A stretch of 60,862 bases of DNA from Streptomyces turgidiscabies Car8 (GTDB taxonomy: Bacteria; Actinomycetota; Actinomycetes; Streptomycetales; Streptomycetaceae): the NCBI RefSeq assembly GCF_000331005.1, contig NZ_AEJB01000116.1, positions 1 through 60,862 on the forward strand. The letters are read 5' to 3'. This document shows, one piece after another, positions 17,013 through 24,518 of this stretch (positions are counted from its first letter, which is position 1; each line of letters opens with the position of its first letter). The position numbers and the translations under genes are program-made. The notes under the pieces were generated by a model, which was not told where the DNA came from, made no database searches, and saw only the letters and a list, made by a program, of their open reading frames with translations.

Positions 17013-18383
17013 TTACGGGTAGACGTAGGTGTTGAGTGTGGCGACCGCCGAGGCGGAGTTTCCGAGGTCGTAGCGGTCCACGGCAAGGAAGTTGGGCTTC
17101 TTGCGGGCGGCGGGTTGGCAGAACCGCTGGGCCCGGTCGGTGAGTTTGGTGTTGTCGGTCGCCGCCGTGTTGGCGATCGCCACGTCACGGAAGTGGTTCA
17201 TGACGAAGAGGGGCTTGAAGGCGCCCTCGGTGCGGGTGAGCGGGGTGTTGGAGTCGGCGCCGTACCAGCGGCTGTAGCAGGACCAGTCGGAGGTGCCGAG
17301 GCCGCCGCCCATGGACCAGTAGTTCTCCACGGTCCACTCGCGCTGGTACATCACGCCGAAGGTGTCCCGGGTGAGCCCGGCGGTCTGGTCGGCGGAGCGG
17401 CTGTGGTCGGTGAAGATGAGCAGCCGGTCGTTGGCGGCGATCAGGTCGGCGACCTTCGGCCAGCCGTTCTGGCGTACGCCGGTCTGGTCGGGCCGGTAGA
17501 GGACGTCCGACAGGCCGCTGACGCGGGCGAGTTCACTCCGCAGGACGCCCGGGTCGACGTAGTCCTCCAGGAAGGCGGTGACCACCTGGGTGGGGTTCTG
17601 CTTGAGGAAGTCGACCATGCGCTGGAGGTCGACCCAGAGGGCGACGGGGCTGCCGACGAGGGTGCAGCTGTTGTGGCAGAGGATCGCGCCGTCGGAGGTC
17701 TGGTGGATGTCCAGCATGAACCCGCGTACGCCGTCGCTGAGTTGCTGGTTGATACCGCGTGACTGGTTGGGGACGAAGTTCACGAAGGGCGGGGCGAAGC
17801 CGCCGTCGACACCGTTGGCGTAGGCGTTGTGAGCGGTGAGGAACGTGACCTGGTCCAGGGTCCGTTGGTCGGCGGACGGCATCGGGGCGACGATGGGAGC
17901 GACCGAGGTGAGGTACCAGGCGGCCAGACCGCCCGAGCCGCCGATGGCCAGCTGGTCGGGGTAGTTGGCACCGGACGGCTTGGCGGCGACCGTCAGATAG
18001 CGGGTGGTCCCCGGTGCCTTGAAGGTGTACTGGTCGGTGCCGGACGGGGTGATCTCCCACGCCGCGTCGGCACTCGTACAGGCGACGGTCCTGGCGTTGT
18101 CGCCGGAGCGGCCGAGACAGCTGCCCGCGGTGTCGGTGCTCTCCAGGAGGTACGAGGTGCCGCTCGCGCGCAGCGTCCACTGCTGGTGGTCCTCGTTGCC
18201 CTTGGGCCTGTGCTGTTCGACGGCTCCGGCGTCGTCGGCGGCGTTGAGGCCGGTGGTGGCGCTCTGGACGTAGTAGGCGCCGGCGGCCGGGACGGCGGCG
18301 GCCAGAGCGGGCGGGGCGGGTGCGGCAACTGCCGCCACCAGTGCGGCTGTTGCGGTCAGCAGTGCGGTGCGGGGGGTCGGCAT
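17013..18383 (-). CDS. Secreted PI-PLC X-domain-like protein with a ricin-like N-terminal domain
   Basis: 456 residues. Signal peptide 1-29 ending in ALA. Residues about 35-160 carry repeated 'QQWTLRASG', 'YLTVAAKPSG' elements of a ricin-type beta-trefoil carbohydrate-binding domain. Residues about 165-450 form a PI-PLC-X TIM barrel with the catalytic histidine in 'FLTAHNAYANG' (His185) and the second in 'AILCHNSC' (His237), plus 'VTAFLEDYVDPG'. Such proteins cleave phosphatidylinositol or glycolipid headgroups, but many bacterial relatives are uncharacterised. A 15-bp palindrome lies about 25 bp upstream of the start. Confidence 0.87.
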   Translation of the reverse strand: MPTPRTALLTATAALVAAVAAPAPPALAAAVPAAGAYYVQSATTGLNAADDAGAVEQHRPKGNEDHQQWTLRASGTSYLLESTDTAGSCLGRSGDNARTVACTSADAAWEITPSGTDQYTFKAPGTTRYLTVAAKPSGANYPDQLAIGGSGGLAAWYLTSVAPIVAPMPSADQRTLDQVTFLTAHNAYANGVDGGFAPPFVNFVPNQSRGINQQLSDGVRGFMLDIHQTSDGAILCHNSCTLVGSPVALWVDLQRMVDFLKQNPTQVVTAFLEDYVDPGVLRSELARVSGLSDVLYRPDQTGVRQNGWPKVADLIAANDRLLIFTDHSRSADQTAGLTRDTFGVMYQREWTVENYWSMGGGLGTSDWSCYSRWYGADSNTPLTRTEGAFKPLFVMNHFRDVAIANTAATDNTKLTDRAQRFCQPAARKKPNFLAVDRYDLGNSASAVATLNTYVYP

Positions 18384-18407
18384 CTACGGGGCCCTTCATG
18401 AACTCGG

Positions 18408-18422
18408 CACGTCGACGACGTG
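18408..18422. promoter_or_regulatory. Palindrome CACGTCG-A-CGACGTG
   Basis: A perfect 15-bp palindrome 25 bp upstream of the PI-PLC-like gene start (minus). It is a candidate operator in the gap separating ordinary genes from the catabolic cluster. Confidence 0.4.
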
Positions 18423-18506
18423 TTCGGCAGGGGCATGACATCACGAAGCCCGGCACGAAGTCAGCACACGCGGCACACCCGCACCTCAACCACCGGAAGC
18501 CGTCTG

Positions 18507-18533
18507 TCACTTCGGTCTGACCTTTGATATGTT
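18507..18533 (+). promoter_or_regulatory. FadR-type operator GGTCTGACC with overlapping promoter
   Basis: GGTCTGACC (18514-18522) is a palindrome equal to the core of the known FadR site (TGGTCNGACCA). It is preceded by TCACTTC and followed by TTT, two bases, and TATGTT (18528-18533) as a possible -10; TGTCAC (18505-18510) would be the -35. The same arrangement occurs at 21520-21548. The downstream gene starts at 18569. Confidence 0.6.
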
Positions 18534-18568
18534 TCGACGCCACCGAGGCTGCGGGAGGCGTTCGCACT

Positions 18569-19735
18569 GTGGACTTCGAGCTGACGGAAGACCAGGAAAC
18601 GATCCGCAAGGCCGTCGCGGGACTTCTGCGCGACTTCGACGACCGGTACTGGATGGAGAAGGACCGGGACCACGAGTTCCCCACCGAGTTCTACGACGCC
18701 GTCGCGCGAGGCGGCTGGCTGGGGCTCACGATCCCCGAGGAGCACGGCGGTCACGGTCTCGGCATCACCGAGGCCACACTGCTCCTGGAAGAGGTCGCCC
18801 GGTCGGGCGGCGGGATGAACGCCGCCAGCGCCATTCACCTGTCGATCTTCGGAATGCATCCCGTCGTGGTGCACGGCTCCGAGGAGCTGAAACGGCGGAC
18901 CCTCCCCCGTATCGCCACCGGCGACCTCCATGTCTGTTTCGGCGTGACCGAGCCGGGGGCGGGCCTGGACACGACGGGCATCACGACGTACGCGCGCCGG
19001 GACGGCGGCCACTACGTGGTGAACGGCCGCAAGGTGTGGATCTCCAAGGCGATGGAGTCGGAGAAGATCCTGCTGCTGACGCGCACGGCCAAGGTCGGCG
19101 AGGTCGCGAAGAAGACCGACGGGATGACCCTCTTCCTCACCGATCTCGACCGCGCCCGCGTCGACATCCGCCCGATTCCGAAGATGGGCCGCAACGCCGT
19201 CACTTCGAACGAGCTGTTCATCGACGATCTGCGGGTGCCGGTCGAGGACCGGGTCGGCGAGGAGGGCCAGGGGTTCCGGTATCTCCTCGACGGGCTCAAT
19301 CCGGAGCGGATGCTGATCGCCGCCGAGGCGCTGGGTATCGGCCGGGTCGCGCTCGACAGGGCCGTGCGCTACGGGAAGGAACGGGTCGTGTTCGACCGGC
19401 CCATCGGTATGAACCAGGGGGTGCAGTTCCCGCTCGCGGACTCGCTGGCCCGGCTGGACGCGGCCGAGCTGGTACTGCGGAAGGCGACCTGGCTGTACGA
19501 CCAGGGCCGCCCGTGCGGGCGCGAGGCCAACACCGCCAAGTACCTGTGCGCGGACGCCGGGTTCACGGCGGCGGACCGGGCGCTCCAGACGCACGGCGGG
19601 ATGGGGTACTCCGAGGAGTACCACGTGGCCCGCTACTTCCGTGAGGCACGGCTGATGCGGATCGCGCCGATCAGCCAGGAAATGATCCTCAACTATCTCG
19701 GCTCCCATGTGCTGGGTCTGCCGAGGAGTTACTGA
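18569..19735 (+). CDS. Acyl-CoA dehydrogenase (FadE-like)
   Basis: 388 residues, full length: N-terminal helical domain, 'CFGVTEPGAGLDTTGITTYA' for FAD/substrate contact, 'VVNGRKVWISKA', and the C-terminal helices with 'QTHGGMGYSEEYHVARYFREAR'. The family introduces a 2,3-double bond into acyl-CoA using FAD. At the usual catalytic-Glu position of medium-chain enzymes (YEGTS) this protein has 'RIAPISQE', so the base must come from elsewhere. GTG 18569 is preceded by GGGAGG. It is followed after 59 bp by an SDR, and its promoter carries the FadR-type site. Confidence 0.92.
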   Translation: MDFELTEDQETIRKAVAGLLRDFDDRYWMEKDRDHEFPTEFYDAVARGGWLGLTIPEEHGGHGLGITEATLLLEEVARSGGGMNAASAIHLSIFGMHPVVVHGSEELKRRTLPRIATGDLHVCFGVTEPGAGLDTTGITTYARRDGGHYVVNGRKVWISKAMESEKILLLTRTAKVGEVAKKTDGMTLFLTDLDRARVDIRPIPKMGRNAVTSNELFIDDLRVPVEDRVGEEGQGFRYLLDGLNPERMLIAAEALGIGRVALDRAVRYGKERVVFDRPIGMNQGVQFPLADSLARLDAAELVLRKATWLYDQGRPCGREANTAKYLCADAGFTAADRALQTHGGMGYSEEYHVARYFREARLMRIAPISQEMILNYLGSHVLGLPRSY

Positions 19736-19794
19736 CGGTCACCGGCCGTCCGTCAACCACCCTTTGTCAGCGGCTTGATGACGAGAGGCCAGAC

Positions 19795-20562
19795 ATGAGC
19801 GACAACAGCGGACTGTTCGATCTCACCGGCCGCTCCGCGCTGGTCACCGGCGCGGCGGGCGGTATCGGCGCCGCCGTCGCCGGGGCGCTCGCCCGCGCCG
19901 GCGCCGCCGTGCTCGTGACGGATGTGGACGGGGAGGCGGCTGCCGCGGTCGCCGGGAAGATCTCCGCCGCCGGCCTGACGGCGGAGAGTGCCGCTCTCGA
20001 CGTACGGGACCGGGCTGCCGCCGAGTCGGCGACGGCGCGGGCGGCCGGACTGGCGGGCGGGACGCTGCACATCGTCGTCAACAACGCGGGGGTCACCGCG
20101 CCCGCCATGTTCGACAAGCTGGCGGAGGACGACTTCCGGCGGATCGTCGACATCCATCTGATGGGTACCTTCCACTGCTCCCAGGCGGCGCTGCCCCACC
20201 TCCCCGAGGACGGCAGGGGACGGATCATCAATGTCACCTCGTCGGCCGGCCTCGTCGGGACCCTCGGGCAGGTGAACTACTCCGCCGCGAAGGCGGGCGT
20301 CATCGGCCTGACCAAGTCGCTGGCGCGTGAACTGGCGCGTCGGCAGATCCTGGTGAACGCGCTGGCTCCGCTGGCCGCGACGCCGATGACGGAGACGATC
20401 CGCACCAACGAGAAGTTCGCCGCACCGATGCTGGCGCGCATCCCGCTGGGCCGCTGGGCGTCGCCCGAGGAGATCGCCGGGAGTTTCGTCTTCCTCGCCT
20501 CCGACGCCGCGTCGTTCATCACTGGGCAGGTTCTGCCGGTGGACGGGGGCCTTGTCATGTGA
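19795..20562 (+). CDS. SDR-family dehydrogenase, 3-oxoacyl reductase type
   Basis: 255 residues, classical SDR. NAD(P) site TGAAGGIG (about 18-25), NNAG around 97-100, catalytic Ser in 'VTSSAGLVG', Tyr/Lys in YSAAK, and the C-terminal 'FITGQVLPVDGG'. An Asp after the second strand (VTDVDGE) points to NAD(H). A likely role is oxidation of a 3-hydroxyacyl-CoA or an alcohol intermediate. It follows the acyl-CoA dehydrogenase on the same strand. Confidence 0.9.
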   Translation: MSDNSGLFDLTGRSALVTGAAGGIGAAVAGALARAGAAVLVTDVDGEAAAAVAGKISAAGLTAESAALDVRDRAAAESATARAAGLAGGTLHIVVNNAGVTAPAMFDKLAEDDFRRIVDIHLMGTFHCSQAALPHLPEDGRGRIINVTSSAGLVGTLGQVNYSAAKAGVIGLTKSLARELARRQILVNALAPLAATPMTETIRTNEKFAAPMLARIPLGRWASPEEIAGSFVFLASDAASFITGQVLPVDGGLVM

Positions 20563-20593
20563 CGGGCGGGCCGACATGTCATGTGACAGGCGG
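20555..20593. repeat. Direct repeat TCATGTGAC-n-GGC-n-G, two copies
   Basis: Copies at 20555-20568 and 20579-20592 are 24 bp apart, the first overlapping the SDR stop codon. They precede the GntR gene together with GGTCCGGCC (20612-20620), a one-mismatch relative of the FadR-type core. Together they may form the autoregulatory region of the GntR gene. Confidence 0.35.
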
Positions 20594-20652
20594 CTCGGGC
20601 CCGTATTGAATGGTCCGGCCGTAGTGCCGCCACCGACGAGAGGCCCGAACCC

Positions 20653-21423
20653 GTGCAGAGCGCCGGACATTCCGCCAGTGACCCGCGCTTCGACGTGGTG
20701 AGGGTGCCCAAGGCGTCGGACGTGCTGGCGGCCGAGGTGCGTGAGCGGATCCTGTCCGGCGAGTTCACCGAGGGGATGGCACTGCCGCCGGAACGTCAGC
20801 TGGTCGAGCAGACGGGGCTGAGCCGTGCGACGGTGCGTGAGGCGCTGCGCATCCTCGAGGTCGAACGGCTGGTGCGGATCAGGCCGGGACGAGGCGGGGG
20901 CGCCTTCGTGCACCGGCCGGGTCACGAGTCGGTGGCGAGCACGGTACGGCTGGTCATCCGGGGTCAGCAGATCCGCCTTGAGGCGCTGCACGAGACGCGC
21001 GAGGCGATCGAGCCGACGTGCGCCGCCTTGGCCGCGAAGCGGCGTACGGCTGCCGACCTCGCCGAACTGGACGCCGCTCAGGCCGAGTTGGTGGCGGCCG
21101 ACGACGATGTTCCGCGTTTTCTGCGGGCCAACGTCCGCTGGCACACCGCCGTGGCGAAGGCTGGCGACAACGAGTTGCTGATCGGTTTCATGACCGCGCT
21201 CTCCCAGTCGATCTACGCCGCCACGGACATCGACCAGTTCATGGACGCGGAGATCCGAGAGGTCACCGCCCGCGCCCATGCCCGGATCACCGAGGCGATC
21301 CGGGCGCAGGACGGACCCGCCGCACTGCGTCGGATGGCCAGGCACGTGTGCGGGTTCGCGCGCGCGGCGGCCGAGGTGGACCAGCGGCAGCGGGTGGAGC
21401 TGCCCGCACCGAGCGACGACTGA
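20653..21423 (+). CDS. GntR-family regulator, FadR (FCD) subfamily
   Basis: 256 residues from GTG 20653. The winged helix spans about residues 18-82 ('LAAEVRERILSGEF', 'LPPERQLVEQTGLSRATVREALRILE', then GRGGGAFV). The all-helical FCD effector domain follows (about 95-240), with candidate metal ligands Asp/His in 'FLRANVRWHTAVAKAG' and a C-terminal His (ARAHARI or RHVCGF). FCD proteins sense carboxylates or acyl-CoAs. Two GGTCTGACC sites flank the gene, at 18514 and 21529, so it probably represses both neighbouring operons. Confidence 0.9.
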   Translation: MQSAGHSASDPRFDVVRVPKASDVLAAEVRERILSGEFTEGMALPPERQLVEQTGLSRATVREALRILEVERLVRIRPGRGGGAFVHRPGHESVASTVRLVIRGQQIRLEALHETREAIEPTCAALAAKRRTAADLAELDAAQAELVAADDDVPRFLRANVRWHTAVAKAGDNELLIGFMTALSQSIYAATDIDQFMDAEIREVTARAHARITEAIRAQDGPAALRRMARHVCGFARAAAEVDQRQRVELPAPSDD

Positions 21424-21484
21424 CCCCTCAGTTCCACCGAGGACGGGGCGATCCTGCCCCCTCCCGGGCCGAGCCCACCCGTGC

Positions 21485-21502
21485 GAGAATGGCATTGCCA
21501 TT
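21485..21502 (+). promoter_or_regulatory. GAGAAT-type site and overlapping 15-bp palindrome
   Basis: GAGAAT-GGC-ATTGCC (21485-21499) matches 10 of 12 arm positions of the cluster motif GAGAAT-N3-ATTCTC. Overlapping it is a perfect palindrome AATGGCA-T-TGCCATT (21488-21502). Both lie just upstream of the predicted -35 of the operon starting at 21590. Confidence 0.45.
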
Positions 21503-21519
21503 TCACGCGAACAAGACTC

Positions 21520-21548
21520 TTCACTTCCGGTCTGACCTTTACTAGCAT
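21520..21548 (+). promoter_or_regulatory. FadR-type operator GGTCTGACC with overlapping promoter
   Basis: GGTCTGACC at 21529-21537, preceded by TCACTTCC and followed by TTT-AC-TAGCAT (-10 at 21543-21548); TTCACT (21520-21525) is 17 bp before it. The spacing from operator to -10 is the same as at 18514, so the two promoters share one design. Confidence 0.62.
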
Positions 21549-21589
21549 CCGACCGACCAGTGGCATCAGTGGCAAGGGAGAGGGTGCGC

Positions 21590-22387
21590 ATGGGCGAGAC
21601 CGGCTCCGTCCTGACCATGACCGCCGACGGCGATGTCCGTGTCGTCACCCTGAACAGGCCCGACCGGCTCAACGGAGTCTCCGAAGAACTGCACCGGCGA
21701 CTCGCCGAGGTGTGGCGGGAGTTGGCGGACGATTCCCGGGCGCGGGCGGTCGTTCTCACCGGCGCCGGACGGGCGTTCAGCGCGGGCGGCGACTTCGACC
21801 ATCTGCGGCGCCATCACACCGACCCCGAGCTGCGGGAGCGGTCGATCCGCCTCGACCGGGCGATCCAGACGGAGATGATCCGCTTCCCGCTGCCCGTCGT
21901 GGCGGCGGTCAACGGCCCGGCGGTGGGGCTCGGTTGCAGCCTGGCACTGGGCTGCGATCTGGTGCTGATGGCCGACGACGCCTATCTCGCGGACCCGCAC
22001 ATATCGGTGGGCCTGGTGGCCGGCGACGGCGGGGTGACCCTGTGGCCGCTGCTCACGAGCCTGCTCCGGGTGAAGGAGTACCTCTTCACCGGGGACCGCA
22101 TTCCCGCCGTGACGGCGGTCGAACTCGGCCTGGCCAACCGGGCCGTACCCACCGCCGATCTCCAACGGGAGGCGCTGGCGCTGGCCCACCGGCTGGCGGC
22201 GCAGCCCCCGGAGGCGCTGCGCGCCACGAAGGCGGCGCTGGCCGTGGTGGTGGAGCAGGCGACCCGGGGCGGCATGGAGGCGGCGCTGATGGCGGAGCGG
22301 GCCACGATGACCAGCCCGGACCACATCCGGATAGTCGACGAACTGGCGTCGCGGGCGCGGCGCCGGTCCAGTGGCGGGGAGGGATAG
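21590..22387 (+). CDS. Enoyl-CoA hydratase/isomerase-family protein lacking both hydratase glutamates
   Basis: 265 residues. The crotonase fold is clear ('AVVLTGAGRAFSAGGDFDHL' oxyanion region, 'AVNGPAVGLGCSLALGCD'). Where hydratases have Glu in GxGxE, this protein has Ser (GLGCSLAL). The second Glu position (QPE) reads ADPH. It is therefore unlikely to be a plain hydratase and could act as a hydrolase, isomerase or ring-cleaving enzyme. ATG 21590 follows AAGGGAGAGG. It is the first gene of a plus-strand operon running to 31314. Confidence 0.85.
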   Translation: MGETGSVLTMTADGDVRVVTLNRPDRLNGVSEELHRRLAEVWRELADDSRARAVVLTGAGRAFSAGGDFDHLRRHHTDPELRERSIRLDRAIQTEMIRFPLPVVAAVNGPAVGLGCSLALGCDLVLMADDAYLADPHISVGLVAGDGGVTLWPLLTSLLRVKEYLFTGDRIPAVTAVELGLANRAVPTADLQREALALAHRLAAQPPEALRATKAALAVVVEQATRGGMEAALMAERATMTSPDHIRIVDELASRARRRSSGGEG

Positions 22388-22390
22388 CCG

Positions 22391-23359
22391 GTGGAGACCG
22401 AGGAGTTCGTGCTCGTACGCGACCTGCTGCGTTCGTTCGCCGCCCGGTTCCGCGTGGGCTCCGCCGACGACGTCAAGCCCGCTGGTGCCGCCGCCGCGCG
22501 GGAGGCGTTGGGCGAGTTGGGCCTCACCGAACTGCGCCGGTCCACTCCCCCGGCCGCCACCGTCCAGGAGTGCGGGCTGCTCGCCGAGGAACACGGCAGC
22601 CTGCCGCTGCCCACTTCCTTCCTCGGTACGGTCCTGCTCGCGCCGGAGCTGCTTCGCCTGCTGGGAGCACCGGTGGCGCCCGGCAGGACCCCGACGATCG
22701 CCCTCGCCCGCGACCTCCGCTTTCCCGGCGCGGGCTCCTCCCCGCTCGTCGCCTGGGACAGCGAGGGCGCGGACGAGGCGCTGTGCGTGTTCCCCGACGG
22801 GACGGTGACCGCGGCCGTGCTGGGGCCGGCGGCACCGAGCGTGGACCTGCTGCGGGCGATCCGTACGGCGGAGTCTCCGGGGCGCGTGGTCGGCCGGCTC
22901 GACCCGGCCGGGCAGCAGCACTGGCAGGCGTACGCGCTGATCGTCGTGGCCTCCGAACTCGCGGGCGCGGCACGGTCGTTCGTCGAGCAGAGCGTGGAGT
23001 ACGCGCGGGAGCGAAGTCAGTACGGGCGGCCGATCGGGTCGTTCCAGGCGGTTCGGCATCTGCTCGCCGACGCGACCGTGCTCGTGGAGGCCTGTGCGAG
23101 CGCGACCCGGTACGCCGCCTGGTGTCTGGACCACGAACCCCCGCAGCGGGCGCTGACCGCCGCGCGGGTCGCGAAGGCCGAGGTGAACAGGTCGGCGCTG
23201 GAGGCGGTGTACGCAGGGACGCAGGTGTTCGGCGGGATCGCGCAGACGTGGGAGCACATCGCGCACCTGTATCTGCGCAAGGTCCGGGTGGGCGCCACGG
23301 TGCTGGCCACGACGGCCGATCTGCTGACGGAGCTGGCCGACCCGGAGGCGGTGCGATGA
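22391..23359 (+). CDS. Acyl-CoA dehydrogenase, small subunit-like (322 aa)
   Basis: A short and diverged acyl-CoA dehydrogenase. The N-terminal and middle parts lack the usual FAD and substrate motifs. The C-terminal helical half is well kept ('QSVEYARERSQYGRPIGSFQAVRHLLAD', 'YAGTQVFGGIAQTWEHIAHLYLRK'). Start GTG 22391, four bases after the previous stop. It overlaps the next gene by ATGA. In actinobacterial steroid degradation such short proteins pair with a full-length partner (for example FadE28-FadE29) as an alpha2-beta2 enzyme; the neighbour at 23356 is the obvious partner. Confidence 0.88.
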   Translation: METEEFVLVRDLLRSFAARFRVGSADDVKPAGAAAAREALGELGLTELRRSTPPAATVQECGLLAEEHGSLPLPTSFLGTVLLAPELLRLLGAPVAPGRTPTIALARDLRFPGAGSSPLVAWDSEGADEALCVFPDGTVTAAVLGPAAPSVDLLRAIRTAESPGRVVGRLDPAGQQHWQAYALIVVASELAGAARSFVEQSVEYARERSQYGRPIGSFQAVRHLLADATVLVEACASATRYAAWCLDHEPPQRALTAARVAKAEVNRSALEAVYAGTQVFGGIAQTWEHIAHLYLRKVRVGATVLATTADLLTELADPEAVR

Positions 23360-24501
23360 CCGACATCCCGCTGGACTTCGGTGATCCGGAGAATCTGAAC
23401 CGGCTCCGCAGGGAGTTCCGGGCCTGGCTGGGCGAACATCCGCTTCCCGAACGGCGCGTGGACGAGCCGGTCCCGGTCTTCCTGCATCGCTGGCACCGGC
23501 TGCTGCACTCAGGCGGCTGGGTCGGACTCGATGTCCCGGAGCTGTACGGCGGCCGCGGTCTGACGGCTCTTCACCAGGTGGCGATCAGCGACGAGTTGGG
23601 CGCCTGCTGGGCCCCGGGCGTTCCCCGGATCGGCTATCTCGCCCACGCCCTGCTGGAGTTCGCCTCCGAACAGCAGCGGCTGCGCATGCTGCCGAGGATG
23701 CTGGCGGGCGACGACGTGTGGTGCCAGGGGTTCAGCGAGCCGGGCGCGGGCTCGGACCTCGCCGGGATGACCACGTTCGCGGAGCGCGGGGGCGGCCACT
23801 ACATGGTCCGGGGCCAGAAGCTCTGGACCAGTTACGCCCAGTACTCCGGCCTGTGTCTGCTGCTGGCCCGCACGGACCGCGAGGGCTCGCCGCACCGCTC
23901 GATCACGGCGTTCGCGCTGCCCCTGGACCGCGCGGGCGTGACCGTACGGCCGCTGCGGGCCGCCAACGGGGACGACGAGTTCTGTGAGCTGTTCCTCGAC
24001 GACGTCCGCCTGGAGGAGTCCGAGCGGATCGGCGCCGAGGGCGACGGCTGGCCACTGGCGATGACGACGGTGTCGTACGAGCGCAACGCCCTGGACACCG
24101 GCCATCTGTCGAAGTACGGCCTCCTGGTCGAACGCCTCCGCTCCACCGCCCGGGAGCGGGCCGGCACACTTCCGGACGGCCTGCGCTCCGAGATCGGGCA
24201 GGCCTACGTGGACTACGAGGTTCTGGTGGCGCATACCCGGCGCCGTACCGCCGAGCGCCTGAGCGGGCAGGGAGCCGGCCCCGAGTCGTCGATCGACAAG
24301 CTCCTGATGACGAGGGCCGAACAGCGCCTGTACGAGACGGCACTCAAGGTGTTCCCGGAGCAACTGGCCGAGGACGGCGGCGAGATCTTCGGCGAGTACC
24401 TCTATTCCCGGGCCGCGTCGGTCTACGGCGGCACCTCCCAGATCCAGCGGAACATCATCGCGAAACGGGTCCTGCATCTGCCTTCGTCCGGCCAGTCCTG
24501 A
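23356..24501 (+). CDS. Acyl-CoA dehydrogenase, large subunit-like (FadE26 type)
   Basis: 381 residues. It has 'WCQGFSEPGAGSDLAGMTTFA', 'VRGQKLWTSYAQYSGLCLLLART' and the C-terminal 'YLYSRAASVYGGTSQIQRNIIAKRVL', as in the larger partner of heteromeric steroid-type acyl-CoA dehydrogenases. ATG 23356 overlaps the small-subunit stop, indicating coupled translation. The two chains probably share one FAD per heterodimer and act on a bulky acyl-CoA. Confidence 0.92.
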   Translation: MTDIPLDFGDPENLNRLRREFRAWLGEHPLPERRVDEPVPVFLHRWHRLLHSGGWVGLDVPELYGGRGLTALHQVAISDELGACWAPGVPRIGYLAHALLEFASEQQRLRMLPRMLAGDDVWCQGFSEPGAGSDLAGMTTFAERGGGHYMVRGQKLWTSYAQYSGLCLLLARTDREGSPHRSITAFALPLDRAGVTVRPLRAANGDDEFCELFLDDVRLEESERIGAEGDGWPLAMTTVSYERNALDTGHLSKYGLLVERLRSTARERAGTLPDGLRSEIGQAYVDYEVLVAHTRRRTAERLSGQGAGPESSIDKLLMTRAEQRLYETALKVFPEQLAEDGGEIFGEYLYSRAASVYGGTSQIQRNIIAKRVLHLPSSGQS

Positions 24502-24518
24502 GCCCTGGAGCCTTCTCG

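Noticed and set aside
21481..24501. 1006-codon open frame on the plus strand
   Set aside because: The first 625 codons are an Arg/Gly-rich shadow of the crotonase and small dehydrogenase genes in another frame. Only the last 381 codons are a real acyl-CoA dehydrogenase.
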